This document shows, in pieces, positions 25,664 to 34,740 of a DNA stretch of 64,000 nt. Origin of the DNA: Streptomyces sp. NBC_00569 (GTDB lineage: Bacteria; Actinomycetota; Actinomycetes; Streptomycetales; Streptomycetaceae); contig NZ_CP107783.1 of assembly GCF_036345255.1 (NCBI RefSeq), positions 9,417,001-9,481,000 of the forward strand, written 5' to 3'. Positions within the stretch are counted from its first letter, which is position 1. Every line of letters starts with the position of its first letter. The position numbers were made by a program, and so were the translations under genes. The notes below the pieces were generated by a model. The model saw nothing but the letters and a program-made list of their open reading frames with translations. It was not told the DNA's origin and ran no database searches.

Positions 25664-26821
25664 GTGTTCTCAGCCGCATACCCCCAGCTGCGCCTCGACG
25701 CCGACGCCGTCGACCACAACATTCGCGTCATGGCCGCCTGGTGCAGGTCCCGAGATGTGGAACTCGCCCCCCACGTCAAAACGACGATGTCCGCACCCGT
25801 CATCGAGCGACAGCTCGCCGCGGGCGCCGCAGGTGTCACGGTCGCCACGGTGGACCAAGCGCAGACGATCTTGAGCTGGGGTCACGGCTCGGTACTCATC
25901 GCCAACCAGGTCGTGGACCGTTTCGGGTTGCGGCGTCTTAAGTCCTTGCTGGACGAGGATCCGGCCAGAGAGATCCGATGCTTCGTCGACTCGCCGCAAG
26001 GCGTCATCGCGGCGGAGCAGATCTTCACCGGGCACGGGCCGGCCCTCGAGGTTCTTCTCGACGTCGGAACGCCTGGCGGGCGGACAGGGATCCGCAATCC
26101 CGAGGACGCACGACAGCTGGCAAGGCTGGTCAGCAGGGCGCCAGGCCTCAGTCTGGCCGGAGTGGCCGGATACGAAGGCGTCGCCTCCAACACCCGGAAC
26201 GACGACACGATCGCAGCGGTCGACGAACACTGCCGCCGGGTGCGCGATGTCTATCTCGACGTCGCCGACCTCTTCGAGACCGAGGCCCCTGTGTACTCGA
26301 TGGGAGGTTCGGCTTTCCCTGATCGAGTCGTCGAGTTCCTGCCCACCGCGAACGACGTCCCCGGCACCGTGCGGCTTCTTCGGTCCGGTTGCTACGTGAC
26401 CCACGATCACGGCACCTACCAGCGGGTGAGTCCCCTTCCGCAGCTCGTTCCGGCCGTGTCGGTCCGAGCCGTCGTCCTGTCCGTTCCCGAGACCGGGACG
26501 GCCGTCGTCGGAGCCGGAAAGCGCGACCTGCCCTACGACGCCGACCTGCCGGTACTTCTCTCGGCCCACAGTCCCGGCGGATCTCCCAGGCGCGACCTCT
26601 CCGGGCACGTCCGCAGTCTGTACGACCACCACGCCGTCCTCACCGGAGTGACCGGCCTCGAGGTCGCCGACCTGGTCGATGTCGGAATCTCACACCCCTG
26701 CTCCGCCTTCGACCGCTGGCCCGACTACTTCGTCACCGACAAGGCGGGCGAGGTGATCGACGTGTGGCAGACCGATTTCCGTCGAGCCTCGATCGCCGGC
26801 ACCGGTCGGTCCCGCGGCTGA
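25664..26821 (+). CDS. D-serine dehydratase / D-threonine aldolase-like PLP enzyme
   Basis: A 385-residue fold-type III (alanine racemase-like) enzyme. K39 in PHVKTTMSAP is the PLP lysine. EVLLDVGTPGGRTGI and AGVAGYEGVASN are barrel segments. The C-terminal D-serine dehydratase-like domain carries the metal pair H344 and C346 in SHPCSAFDRW. The family acts on D-amino acids (D-serine, D-threonine or D-3-hydroxyaspartate). GTG 25664 follows AAGGAAT. It is divergent from a PucR gene and followed by a broken M20 gene. Its presence supports a D-amino acid theme for the whole island. Confidence 0.85.
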   Translation: MFSAAYPQLRLDADAVDHNIRVMAAWCRSRDVELAPHVKTTMSAPVIERQLAAGAAGVTVATVDQAQTILSWGHGSVLIANQVVDRFGLRRLKSLLDEDPAREIRCFVDSPQGVIAAEQIFTGHGPALEVLLDVGTPGGRTGIRNPEDARQLARLVSRAPGLSLAGVAGYEGVASNTRNDDTIAAVDEHCRRVRDVYLDVADLFETEAPVYSMGGSAFPDRVVEFLPTANDVPGTVRLLRSGCYVTHDHGTYQRVSPLPQLVPAVSVRAVVLSVPETGTAVVGAGKRDLPYDADLPVLLSAHSPGGSPRRDLSGHVRSLYDHHAVLTGVTGLEVADLVDVGISHPCSAFDRWPDYFVTDKAGEVIDVWQTDFRRASIAGTGRSRG

Positions 26822-26899
26822 GGTCGATGCCAGCCCTTCGCAACTGTCCGACGCGTCGTACTCGGACTGACCCGCGTCCGCTCTCCACCGAGGAATCCC

Positions 26900-27150
26900 A
26901 TGACCACTCTGCGCGGCGGTCCGGCACGTCCTGTTCCCGCCCTCAAAGATCGCGTCTCACAGCGTGTGACCGCCGCGCGGGACCGGCTCGTCTCGCTCAG
27001 CCATGCCATTCACGAGAACCCGGAGCCGGCATTCGAGGAGACCCGGGCGGCGGGTTGGGTGACCGAGGTGGTCCGCCCGGATCGTGTCTGGCAATGGTCC
27101 TGCGAGGCTTCGGTGGCCGAGGCCGGAGGAGGGGGCTGGGGAATGAAAAT
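26900..27150 (+). pseudogene. Truncated M20 amidohydrolase (N-terminal fragment)
   Basis: The frame from ATG 26900 begins like an AbgB/HipO-type M20 amidohydrolase: RLVSLSHAIHENPEPAFEETRAAGWVTEVVR. The family similarity stops near 27085, before any metal-binding motif, and is followed by unrelated sequence leading into the terminator of the next gene. It is a 5' stub of a gene about 400 codons long, likely cut by a deletion. It lies 78 bp after the D-serine dehydratase-like gene and once formed an operon with it. Confidence 0.7.
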
Positions 27151-27159
27151 GGAACCGCA

Positions 27160-27194
27160 CTCGGGGCGGCCCCACCGCAAGAAGTCGCCCCGAG
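27160..27194. terminator. Hairpin terminator after the dienelactone hydrolase gene
   Basis: CTCGGGGCG (27160-27168) pairs with CGCCCCGAG (27186-27194) over a 17-base loop. It lies just beyond the stop of the minus-strand hydrolase and after the M20 remnant on the plus strand. Confidence 0.6.
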
Positions 27195-27213
27195 AGGCCT
27201 TACGGGATGGCCC

Positions 27214-27960
27214 TCAGCTGTTACCCAGCCTGCGGTCGAGGAGGGAGAGCAGGCAGTCCCAGTGGCGCTTCAGTCCGGAGGCGCTGAAAGCGTCGGTGTC
27301 GGACATGGTGAAGCCGTGGACAGTGCCGGGGTAGATCTCGGCGGTGTGGCCCAAACCTGCGGCAGCCAGAGCCTCGTTGAGCTCGCTGATGGCCTCGGGC
27401 GGCAAGTCGTCGGCAAGGCCGAGATGGACCTCGGCGCTCAACGCGGGGACGAGGCGGTGCGGGCTGTCCGGCGTGTCGGTGACCACGAAGCCGGGGTGGA
27501 ATCCGGCGACGGCGGCCACTTGGTCGGGGTGGGCCGCTGCGGTACGCAGCGCGAAGAGGGTGCCGATGCAGTAGCCGACCACGGCAACCTGTCCGGCGCT
27601 GACCTCGGGCCGGGTGGTGAGGAACCTGAGGTGGGCGTCGGCGTCGCGCTGGGCATGTTCGGTGGTGTGCGCCTCGAGCAGGGGCATCAGCCGGCCGATG
27701 ACCTCGGGCCGGACCTCTTCTCCGATGTACTCGGGAAGTTCTACCACCGGTGCCGCGCCGTGCCGGTAGAAGAGGTTGGGGACGAGCGCGTAGTAGCCGT
27801 GCCCGGCCAGTTCGCGGGCCTTGTCCTCCATCTCGGGCCGCAGGCCGAAGGCGTCCGGGTACAGCAGCACCCCCGGGTGCCGCTCGCCGTCGTCGGGGAA
27901 GGCGGCGAAAGCGTCGGCCTGGCCGTCAGGGGTGGGAATCTGCAGTGTCTTGGTGGGAAT
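27214..27960 (-). CDS. Dienelactone hydrolase-family protein, probable ATT start
   Basis: An alpha/beta hydrolase of the dienelactone hydrolase family with a Cys nucleophile (VVGYCIGTLF), an Asp in LGLADDLPPEA and a His in YPGTVHGF. The only standard start, GTG at 27870, gives 218 residues and cuts off the first strand. Reading upstream in frame gives a normal family N-terminus (PTKTLQIPTPDGQADAFAAFP) that begins at ATT 27960, with AGGAAGGA at ideal spacing and no ATG or GTG in between. This yields 248 residues. Either ATT is used (a rare start) or the start has mutated. MarR-type operators sit just upstream. Confidence 0.8.
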   Translation of the reverse strand: MPTKTLQIPTPDGQADAFAAFPDDGERHPGVLLYPDAFGLRPEMEDKARELAGHGYYALVPNLFYRHGAAPVVELPEYIGEEVRPEVIGRLMPLLEAHTTEHAQRDADAHLRFLTTRPEVSAGQVAVVGYCIGTLFALRTAAAHPDQVAAVAGFHPGFVVTDTPDSPHRLVPALSAEVHLGLADDLPPEAISELNEALAAAGLGHTAEIYPGTVHGFTMSDTDAFSASGLKRHWDCLLSLLDRRLGNS

Positions 27961-27992
27961 AGTGGATCTTCCTTCCTGGAGTTCGCAACTAA

Positions 27993-28050
27993 CGTTAGTG
28001 CCACTAACGATGTCGGCGCGAGTGAACGTACATCGTTAGTCGAACTAACG
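27993..28050. promoter_or_regulatory. Twin palindromic operators for the MarR regulator
   Basis: Two 17-bp palindromes with identical arms: CGTTAGTGCCACTAACG (27993-28009) and CGTTAGTCGAACTAACG (28034-28050). Their centres are 41 bp apart, about four helical turns, so they lie on the same DNA face. They fill the gap between the dienelactone hydrolase (-) and MarR (+) genes. They are AT-richer than the surroundings and are very probably the binding sites of the adjacent MarR protein, which would control both genes. Confidence 0.8.
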
Positions 28051-28070
28051 CAACGGGTAGAATTGGCGCC

Positions 28071-28553
28071 ATGATCAGAGCCGATGCCGCGGACCTGCCC
28101 GAAGCCGGCGCGCCCAGGACGCCCGACCGGCTGCGTCGGCGGGCGAGCCGGTTGTTGTCGCAGCTGACCGTGCGGTCGGACCGGCTGATCAACGATGGTC
28201 TGGCCCAAGCCGACGCCCGCAAGTGGCATTACGCCGTGCTCGCGTCACTGCAGGATTTCGGGCCGGGCAGCCAGGCGGCGCTGAGCGGGCGTACCGGCAT
28301 CTACCGCAGCGACATGGTCGGTGTGCTCAACGAACTGGCCGAGCGCGACCTCGTCGAGCGGGCGCCGGATCCCGGCGATCAGCGCCGCAACATCATCACG
28401 ATCTCCGCCAAAGGGCGCCGTCAGCTACGCCGGCTCGACAAGGTCCTGGATGCACTCCACGACGAACTGCTCGCGCCGCTGAATCCGGCCGAACGCGACC
28501 AGTTCGTGGAGTTGCTCAACCGCTTGCTGGACTATCACGCCGGGCCCTCCTGA
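28071..28553 (+). CDS. MarR-family transcriptional regulator
   Basis: A 160-residue winged-helix repressor. HYAVLASLQDFGPGSQAALSGRTGIYRSDMVGVLNELAERDLVERAPDPGDQRRNIITISAKGRR shows the recognition helix and the DxRxxxxxLT-type wing (here DQRRNIITIS). ATG 28071 sits 21 bp after the second operator palindrome, so it likely represses itself, the divergent dienelactone hydrolase and the esterase downstream. The inducer is probably an aromatic or ester-type compound, inferred from the regulated enzymes. Confidence 0.92.
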   Translation: MIRADAADLPEAGAPRTPDRLRRRASRLLSQLTVRSDRLINDGLAQADARKWHYAVLASLQDFGPGSQAALSGRTGIYRSDMVGVLNELAERDLVERAPDPGDQRRNIITISAKGRRQLRRLDKVLDALHDELLAPLNPAERDQFVELLNRLLDYHAGPS

Positions 28554-28559
28554 CCGCGC

Positions 28560-29645
28560 GTGGCGAGGGAGAACTCCCGGCGTGCCAGCGGGCTGCTGCC
28601 GTGGTCCCCGGCCATCGCGGCACAGCCTTCTTTTCAGGCGGGGCCCGCCGGGTTCCCTTCAGCGGAGGAGTTCGCCATCTCCGAGTACATCCCTACCGCG
28701 CCAGTGCTGGAGCAGGCTGCCGCGGAATTCGCGGCCGCGACCGCGAAGCCGCCGTTCCTCTTCGACCTCGGCCCCGAGGAGGGCCGCAAGACGGTCGACG
28801 AGGTCCAGTCCGGCGAGATCGCCAAGCCCGCGGTCGACGAGGAGTGGATCACCTTCCCCGGCGGCCCCACCGGCTCCGTACGCGTCCGGATCGTCAAGCC
28901 CGCCGGTGCCACCGGCACCCTGCCCGTCATCCTCTACATCCATGGCGCGGGCTGGGTCTTCGGCAACGCCCACACGCACGACCGCCTCGTCCGCGAACTC
29001 GCCGTCGGCGCGAACGCCGCCGTGGTCTTCCCCGAGTACGACCTCTCGCCCGAGGCCCGCTATCCGGTCGCGATCGAGCAGAACTACGCGGTCGCCCACT
29101 GGGTGACCACCGACGGCGCGGGCAAGGGCCTGGACGCCACCCGCATCGCGGTGGCCGGTGACAGCGTGGGTGGCAACATGTCCGCCGCGCTGACGCTGAT
29201 GGCCAAGGAGCGCGGGGGCGTCCAACTGCTCGGGCAGGTGCTGTTCTACCCGGTCACCGACGCGAACTTCGACACCGCCTCCTACCACCAGTTCGCGGAG
29301 GGCTACTTCCTGCGGCGCGACGCCATGCAGTGGTTCTGGGACCAGTACACCGCCGACGCCGCCCAGCGGGCCGAGATCACCGTGTCGCCGCTGCGCGCCA
29401 CTGTCGACCAGCTCCGCGGCCTGCCGCCGGCCCTCGTCATCACCGGCGAAGCGGACGTGCTGCGCGACGAGGGCGAGGCGTACGCGAACAAGCTCCGCGA
29501 GGCCGGAGTGCCGGTCACGGCCGTTCGCTACCAGGGCATCATCCACGACTTCGTGATGCTCAACGCGCTGCGCGGCACCCATGCCGCCGAGGCCGCTATC
29601 ACGCAGGCCGTCACGTTCCTCACCGACGCCCTCGGCGCCAAGTGA
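28560..29645 (+). CDS. Alpha/beta hydrolase, hormone-sensitive-lipase-type esterase
   Basis: A 361-residue esterase. The oxyanion motif is HGAG (starting at H128) instead of HGGG. The nucleophile is Ser202 in GDSVGG, with Asp299 (GEADVLRDE) and His329 (GIIHDF). The GTG start 6 bp after the MarR stop has no good ribosome site; the first 40 residues look poorly conserved, and real domain sequence begins near ISEYIPTAPVLEQAAAE. It probably hydrolyses short carboxylic esters in the cytoplasm and is co-transcribed with marR. Confidence 0.85.
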   Translation: MARENSRRASGLLPWSPAIAAQPSFQAGPAGFPSAEEFAISEYIPTAPVLEQAAAEFAAATAKPPFLFDLGPEEGRKTVDEVQSGEIAKPAVDEEWITFPGGPTGSVRVRIVKPAGATGTLPVILYIHGAGWVFGNAHTHDRLVRELAVGANAAVVFPEYDLSPEARYPVAIEQNYAVAHWVTTDGAGKGLDATRIAVAGDSVGGNMSAALTLMAKERGGVQLLGQVLFYPVTDANFDTASYHQFAEGYFLRRDAMQWFWDQYTADAAQRAEITVSPLRATVDQLRGLPPALVITGEADVLRDEGEAYANKLREAGVPVTAVRYQGIIHDFVMLNALRGTHAAEAAITQAVTFLTDALGAK

Positions 29646-29741
29646 TTCACCGTCAACTTGCCGCATCCGCAGAGCACTTGCTCAGCGGTCGGCGAAGTGC
29701 GACGGCAGCACGCCTCGTGCGGCAGCCGGTCGCCGTTCCCT

Positions 29742-29776
29742 GCACGTCGCCGTCTCGCACGGAGACGGCGACGTGC
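29742..29776. terminator. Bidirectional terminator between esterase and gdhA
   Basis: A perfect 15-bp stem (29742-29756 with 29762-29776) and a 5-base loop, placed between converging genes. Confidence 0.85.
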
Positions 29777-29792
29777 CCGGTGGCCGTACGGA

Positions 29793-31637
<1,845 letters not shown>

Positions 31638-31964
31638 ATGCAGCTGCACCCCGGGGACCTGGGCTGGTTCGGGCGGTCTGGTGCGGAGGCGACGGCCGCG
31701 GCGGTCCGGACGTGGAGCCGGGACGGGCGGATTCTCGCCGTCGGGCTGCTGGACGAGCCCGAGTTGTTGCGGCTGACGATCGCGCCGGACGCCCAGCGGG
31801 ACGACGCACTGTGCACCAGGACGCTCTTCGCCGTCCATGGCCATGTACGGGCCCCGGTCGACGGCGACTGGGGCGGCCTCTTCGCTGGCCTGGGCTTCGG
31901 CGGCCGGAACTCCACGTGCGAGGGCGGCGGGCGATCGCGTCGGCCGCTCTCCCGGCTCAGGTGA
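31638..31964 (+). pseudogene. Truncated GNAT-type acetyltransferase gene
   Basis: The frame from ATG 31638 starts like a small Streptomyces GNAT-family protein: MQLHPGDLGWFGRSGAEATA followed by VRTWSRDGRILAVGLLDEPELLRLTIAPDAQ. Similarity to that pattern ends around residue 55. The rest, to the stop at 31962-31964, is unrelated, and the acetyl-CoA binding part is missing. The tail overlaps the end of the converging ArsR gene. I regard it as a 5' fragment left by a deletion. Confidence 0.55.
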
Positions 31965-32307
31965 CGGAGTCGGCGCGGAGAGCGAGGTCGAGGAGGCCGG
32001 GGAAGCGGTCGTCGAACTCCTCCCGGCGCAGCCGGTTGAGGCGTTTGGGGCCCTGATCGCGCTGTTCGACCAGGCCGGCGTCTCGCAGGACGGAGAAGTG
32101 ATGGCTCTTGGCGGCGCGGCCGATCGGCACGTCGAAGTTGCTGCAGCTGAGCGTCCAGTCAGGGTGACCGGCAAGATCGCGGATCAGCTGGATGCGTACG
32201 GGATCAGCCAACGCGGACAGGGCGGTCAGGAGTGGAACGTCGTCGGGATGCGTGTGCACGGGTGTCGGACGGTGCCCCGCACTCGCGCGCTCTGACTTTG
32301 CCGCCAT
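31957..32307 (-). CDS. ArsR-family transcriptional regulator
   Basis: A 116-residue winged-helix regulator: LLTALSALADPVRIQLIRDLAGHPDWTLSCSNFDVPIGRAAKSHHFSVLRDAGLVEQRDQGPKRLNRLRREEF, with the usual ArsR recognition helix (KSHHFSVLRDAGL). ATG 32307 follows GGGAGGAAT at correct spacing, so the longer frame upstream is ignored. It lacks the metal-binding ELCVCDL motif of ArsR/SmtB sensors; the lone Cys in TLSCSNF could serve redox sensing. It is divergent from a quinone oxidoreductase gene that it probably represses. Confidence 0.88.
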   Translation of the reverse strand: MAAKSERASAGHRPTPVHTHPDDVPLLTALSALADPVRIQLIRDLAGHPDWTLSCSNFDVPIGRAAKSHHFSVLRDAGLVEQRDQGPKRLNRLRREEFDDRFPGLLDLALRADSVT

Positions 32308-32345
32308 CTCGATTCCTCCCAGGCGCCCCGCGTATCCGCTTGCCA

Positions 32346-32396
32346 AGTGTTCGATGCTCATCATACAGTCCGAGTGTTCGCTTCTCGTTGAACACT
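32346..32396. promoter_or_regulatory. Probable ArsR operator in divergent promoter
   Basis: The half-site AGTGTTC occurs at 32346-32352 and 32373-32379, and its reverse complement GAACACT at 32390-32396. The last two make a 7-10-7 dyad. All three lie in the 109-bp gap between the ArsR gene and the oxidoreductase gene, in the expected place for autoregulation. Confidence 0.5.
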
Positions 32397-32416
32397 CACG
32401 GAGGGCAGGTTCACTG

Positions 32417-33394
32417 ATGCGTGCGGTCGAGTTCCAGAAGTACGGCGGCCCCGAAGTGCTGCGGCTCGTACAGGCCGGTGCGCCCGAGCCGGGGCCGGGC
32501 CAGGTGAGCATCGATGCCGCGTGGGCGGGAGTGAACTTCGCGGACATCAAGGCGCGCGCGGTCGGCTACCGGGTCGCCTCGCTGCCCTACCGCCCTGGCC
32601 TGGAAGTGTCCGGCCGGGTCCGGGCGGTCGGCGAGGGCGTCGACGGGCTGACCATCGGGCAGGAGGTCGCCGCACTCGTCGAAGGGGGCGGCTACGCGGA
32701 GGTCGTGCTCGCCGAGGCCGCGGCCGTCTTCCCGCTGCCCGGCGGGCTGGACCTGCGTACCGCGGCCACCCTGCCCACGGTGCTGCCGACCGCGTACGCC
32801 CTGATCCACGAGGTGGGGCGTCTTCAGCCGGGAGAGAGCGTCCTGGTGCACAGCGCCGCGGGAGGCATCGGCACGGTGGTCGGGCAACTGGCCCGGGCGG
32901 CCGGCGCCGGCGCGGTGTACGGCGTGGCGTCCACCGGCGCCAAGGCCGAGTACGCCCTCCAGCACGGCTACGACCAGGTCTTTCCGGCGGAGACCTTCGA
33001 CGAGGACGTCCGAGGTGCCACTGGCGGCCGGGGCGTGGACCTGATCCTCGACCCGGTGGGCGGCGACACGCTGCGACGCGGTCTCGACGCTCTGGCGGTC
33101 TTCGGGCGCCTGGTGTCCTTCGGCAACGCCGGCGGGCAGCAGCCGTGGCAGGTCGGGCAGCCCGATCTCTACGCCCTGGGCCGCACCGTCGCCGGGTTCT
33201 CCATTCTGGCGCTCGCGCAGGCCGCCCCCCAGGTCATGCGCACACTGACCGAGCGCGCCCTGCGCACGGTCGCCGACGGCACGGTGACGCTCCCCGTCAC
33301 CGCGGAGTTCCCGCTCGCGGACGCCGCCGCCGCACACCGACTCGTCGACTCCCGTACGTCAACGGGCAAGCTGCTGCTGCGCATCGGCGACTGA
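32417..33394 (+). CDS. NADPH:quinone oxidoreductase-like (zinc-independent MDR) enzyme
   Basis: A 325-residue medium-chain reductase. GVNFADIKARAVGY, PYRPGLEVSGRVRAVGEGV and HSAAGGIGTVVGQLARAAGA (the nucleotide-binding turn) are quinone reductase features, and the cysteine-rich zinc lobe of alcohol dehydrogenases is missing. It reduces quinones or enones with NADPH in the cytoplasm. Expression is probably controlled by the divergent ArsR regulator. GGAGGG lies about 12 bases before ATG 32417. Confidence 0.9.
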   Translation: MRAVEFQKYGGPEVLRLVQAGAPEPGPGQVSIDAAWAGVNFADIKARAVGYRVASLPYRPGLEVSGRVRAVGEGVDGLTIGQEVAALVEGGGYAEVVLAEAAAVFPLPGGLDLRTAATLPTVLPTAYALIHEVGRLQPGESVLVHSAAGGIGTVVGQLARAAGAGAVYGVASTGAKAEYALQHGYDQVFPAETFDEDVRGATGGRGVDLILDPVGGDTLRRGLDALAVFGRLVSFGNAGGQQPWQVGQPDLYALGRTVAGFSILALAQAAPQVMRTLTERALRTVADGTVTLPVTAEFPLADAAAAHRLVDSRTSTGKLLLRIGD

Positions 33395-33421
33395 CCGGCA
33401 CCAACGGCACAGCACCGGCCC

Positions 33422-33492
33422 GCGGTACATCCGGCCGGCCATCCGTACCGCAGGAGTCCCCGGGCGGCATGGCGTCCACAGCGCCCGGGGAC
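33422..33492. terminator. Two hairpins between converging genes
   Basis: GCGGTAC (33422-33428) pairs with GTACCGC (33445-33451), and an 11-bp stem pairs 33456-33466 with 33482-33492. Both are between the oxidoreductase (+) and acyltransferase (-) gene ends, and the second is the stronger terminator. Confidence 0.65.
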
Positions 33493-33540
33493 CGGAAGAA
33501 CGAACAGGGATTCAGGTCGTGAGGGAATCAGTCCTGACCC

Positions 33541-34740
33541 TCACGGCAGCAGACGAGGCCGTCGCTTCGCCGCGACGTCCTCCACCCATCCCACCAGCGG
33601 GATCGCCATGGCGATCAGCACCCAGCCCACACCGAACATGAACCACTGGCTCTCCAGCGGCAGGTACTGCGCGAACGCCGGCACGTTCCAGAACTGGTCG
33701 ATCAGCGGCACCGCGAGGATGAGCGCGATCTCGTGCCAGAGATAGATCGTCATCGCCCGCGCATTGAAGACCGACACGACCCGGTCGAGCCGTCGGAAGC
33801 GCGCCAGCCACGCGAAGTCGACCTTGAAGTACGCCTTCGAGTACATCAGCAGCGTCACGAACCCGGCCGACCAGAAAGCCTGCGCCAGCGGGATGTCGTC
33901 CAGGTCGTAACTCCCGTACTCATCCTGGTGGGTGAGGGCGAACCAGGCGCCGTAGGCCAGGGCGGCGAGGGACAGTACGACGACGGGTCCCGGGCGCAGC
34001 CGGGCCAGGACGCCCTCACGGTGCGCGATGCCGACGAGCCAGCAGAACAGGAACGTGGCGAAGTCGAGGAGACCGCTGCCGAACCGGTTGTCCGGCGCCT
34101 GCCACACGAACTGGAGCACCACGATCGGCGCGAGCGAAGCGAGCAGCACCGACAGTGGCGCCAGCCGGAACACCTTCAGGAGCAGCGGTGACAGGAGCAC
34201 GAACCACAGGTAGGCGCGCAGGTACCAGAGGATCTCCCAGGCCTGCATGCCCCAGCTGTTGCCCGGCGGGTCGCCGAGAGGGACCACCCAGTAGACGACC
34301 TGCCACCCCGGCATCCAGCCGTGCAGCAGCATCGCGAGGACGACGAACAGTCCCCAGAGCCAGAAGGGCGGCAGCAGCCGTCGTATCCGGCTTCTGATCA
34401 CCGAAACGGCGGGACGTTCGAGGGACTTGGCCATCAGTGACCCGGCGAGCGCGAACATGACGCCCATGGAGGGGAAGACGAGGCCCGCCCACATCCAGCC
34501 GAACGTGTGGTAGGCCACGACGCGAACAAGTGCGAGGGCACGAAGCGTGTCGAAGTACCGGTCGCGGCCGCCTGTCCGGGCTGCCGGCGCCTCGGGCACG
34601 GGCTCTGGGCCAGGCTCGATCACCCGGAGAGGTGTGGTGTCCTGATCCAGGGCTTGCGTACCTGACGTGCCTGGTGTTCCGGGCGTTCCGCGCGTTCGCC
34701 GAGCGGCTCGGTGACGATTCCCCTGTGCCTCCGAGGTCAC
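33541..34740 (-). CDS. Acyltransferase family 3-like membrane protein of the polysaccharide locus
   Basis: A 399-residue multi-pass protein. After about 65 polar residues comes DRYFDTLRALALVRVVAYHTFGWMW, matching acyltransferase-3 proteins (R..D.LRa.a...V..+H, with the conserved His in AYHTF). About ten hydrophobic helices follow. Such proteins transfer acetyl or succinyl groups to extracellular polymers. The GTG start overlaps the stop of the MatB-like gene (GTGA), so it likely decorates the glycan that enzyme makes. The N-terminus contains a GTPGTPGTSGTQ repeat-like run. Confidence 0.85.
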   Translation of the reverse strand: MTSEAQGNRHRAARRTRGTPGTPGTSGTQALDQDTTPLRVIEPGPEPVPEAPAARTGGRDRYFDTLRALALVRVVAYHTFGWMWAGLVFPSMGVMFALAGSLMAKSLERPAVSVIRSRIRRLLPPFWLWGLFVVLAMLLHGWMPGWQVVYWVVPLGDPPGNSWGMQAWEILWYLRAYLWFVLLSPLLLKVFRLAPLSVLLASLAPIVVLQFVWQAPDNRFGSGLLDFATFLFCWLVGIAHREGVLARLRPGPVVVLSLAALAYGAWFALTHQDEYGSYDLDDIPLAQAFWSAGFVTLLMYSKAYFKVDFAWLARFRRLDRVVSVFNARAMTIYLWHEIALILAVPLIDQFWNVPAFAQYLPLESQWFMFGVGWVLIAMAIPLVGWVEDVAAKRRPRLLP

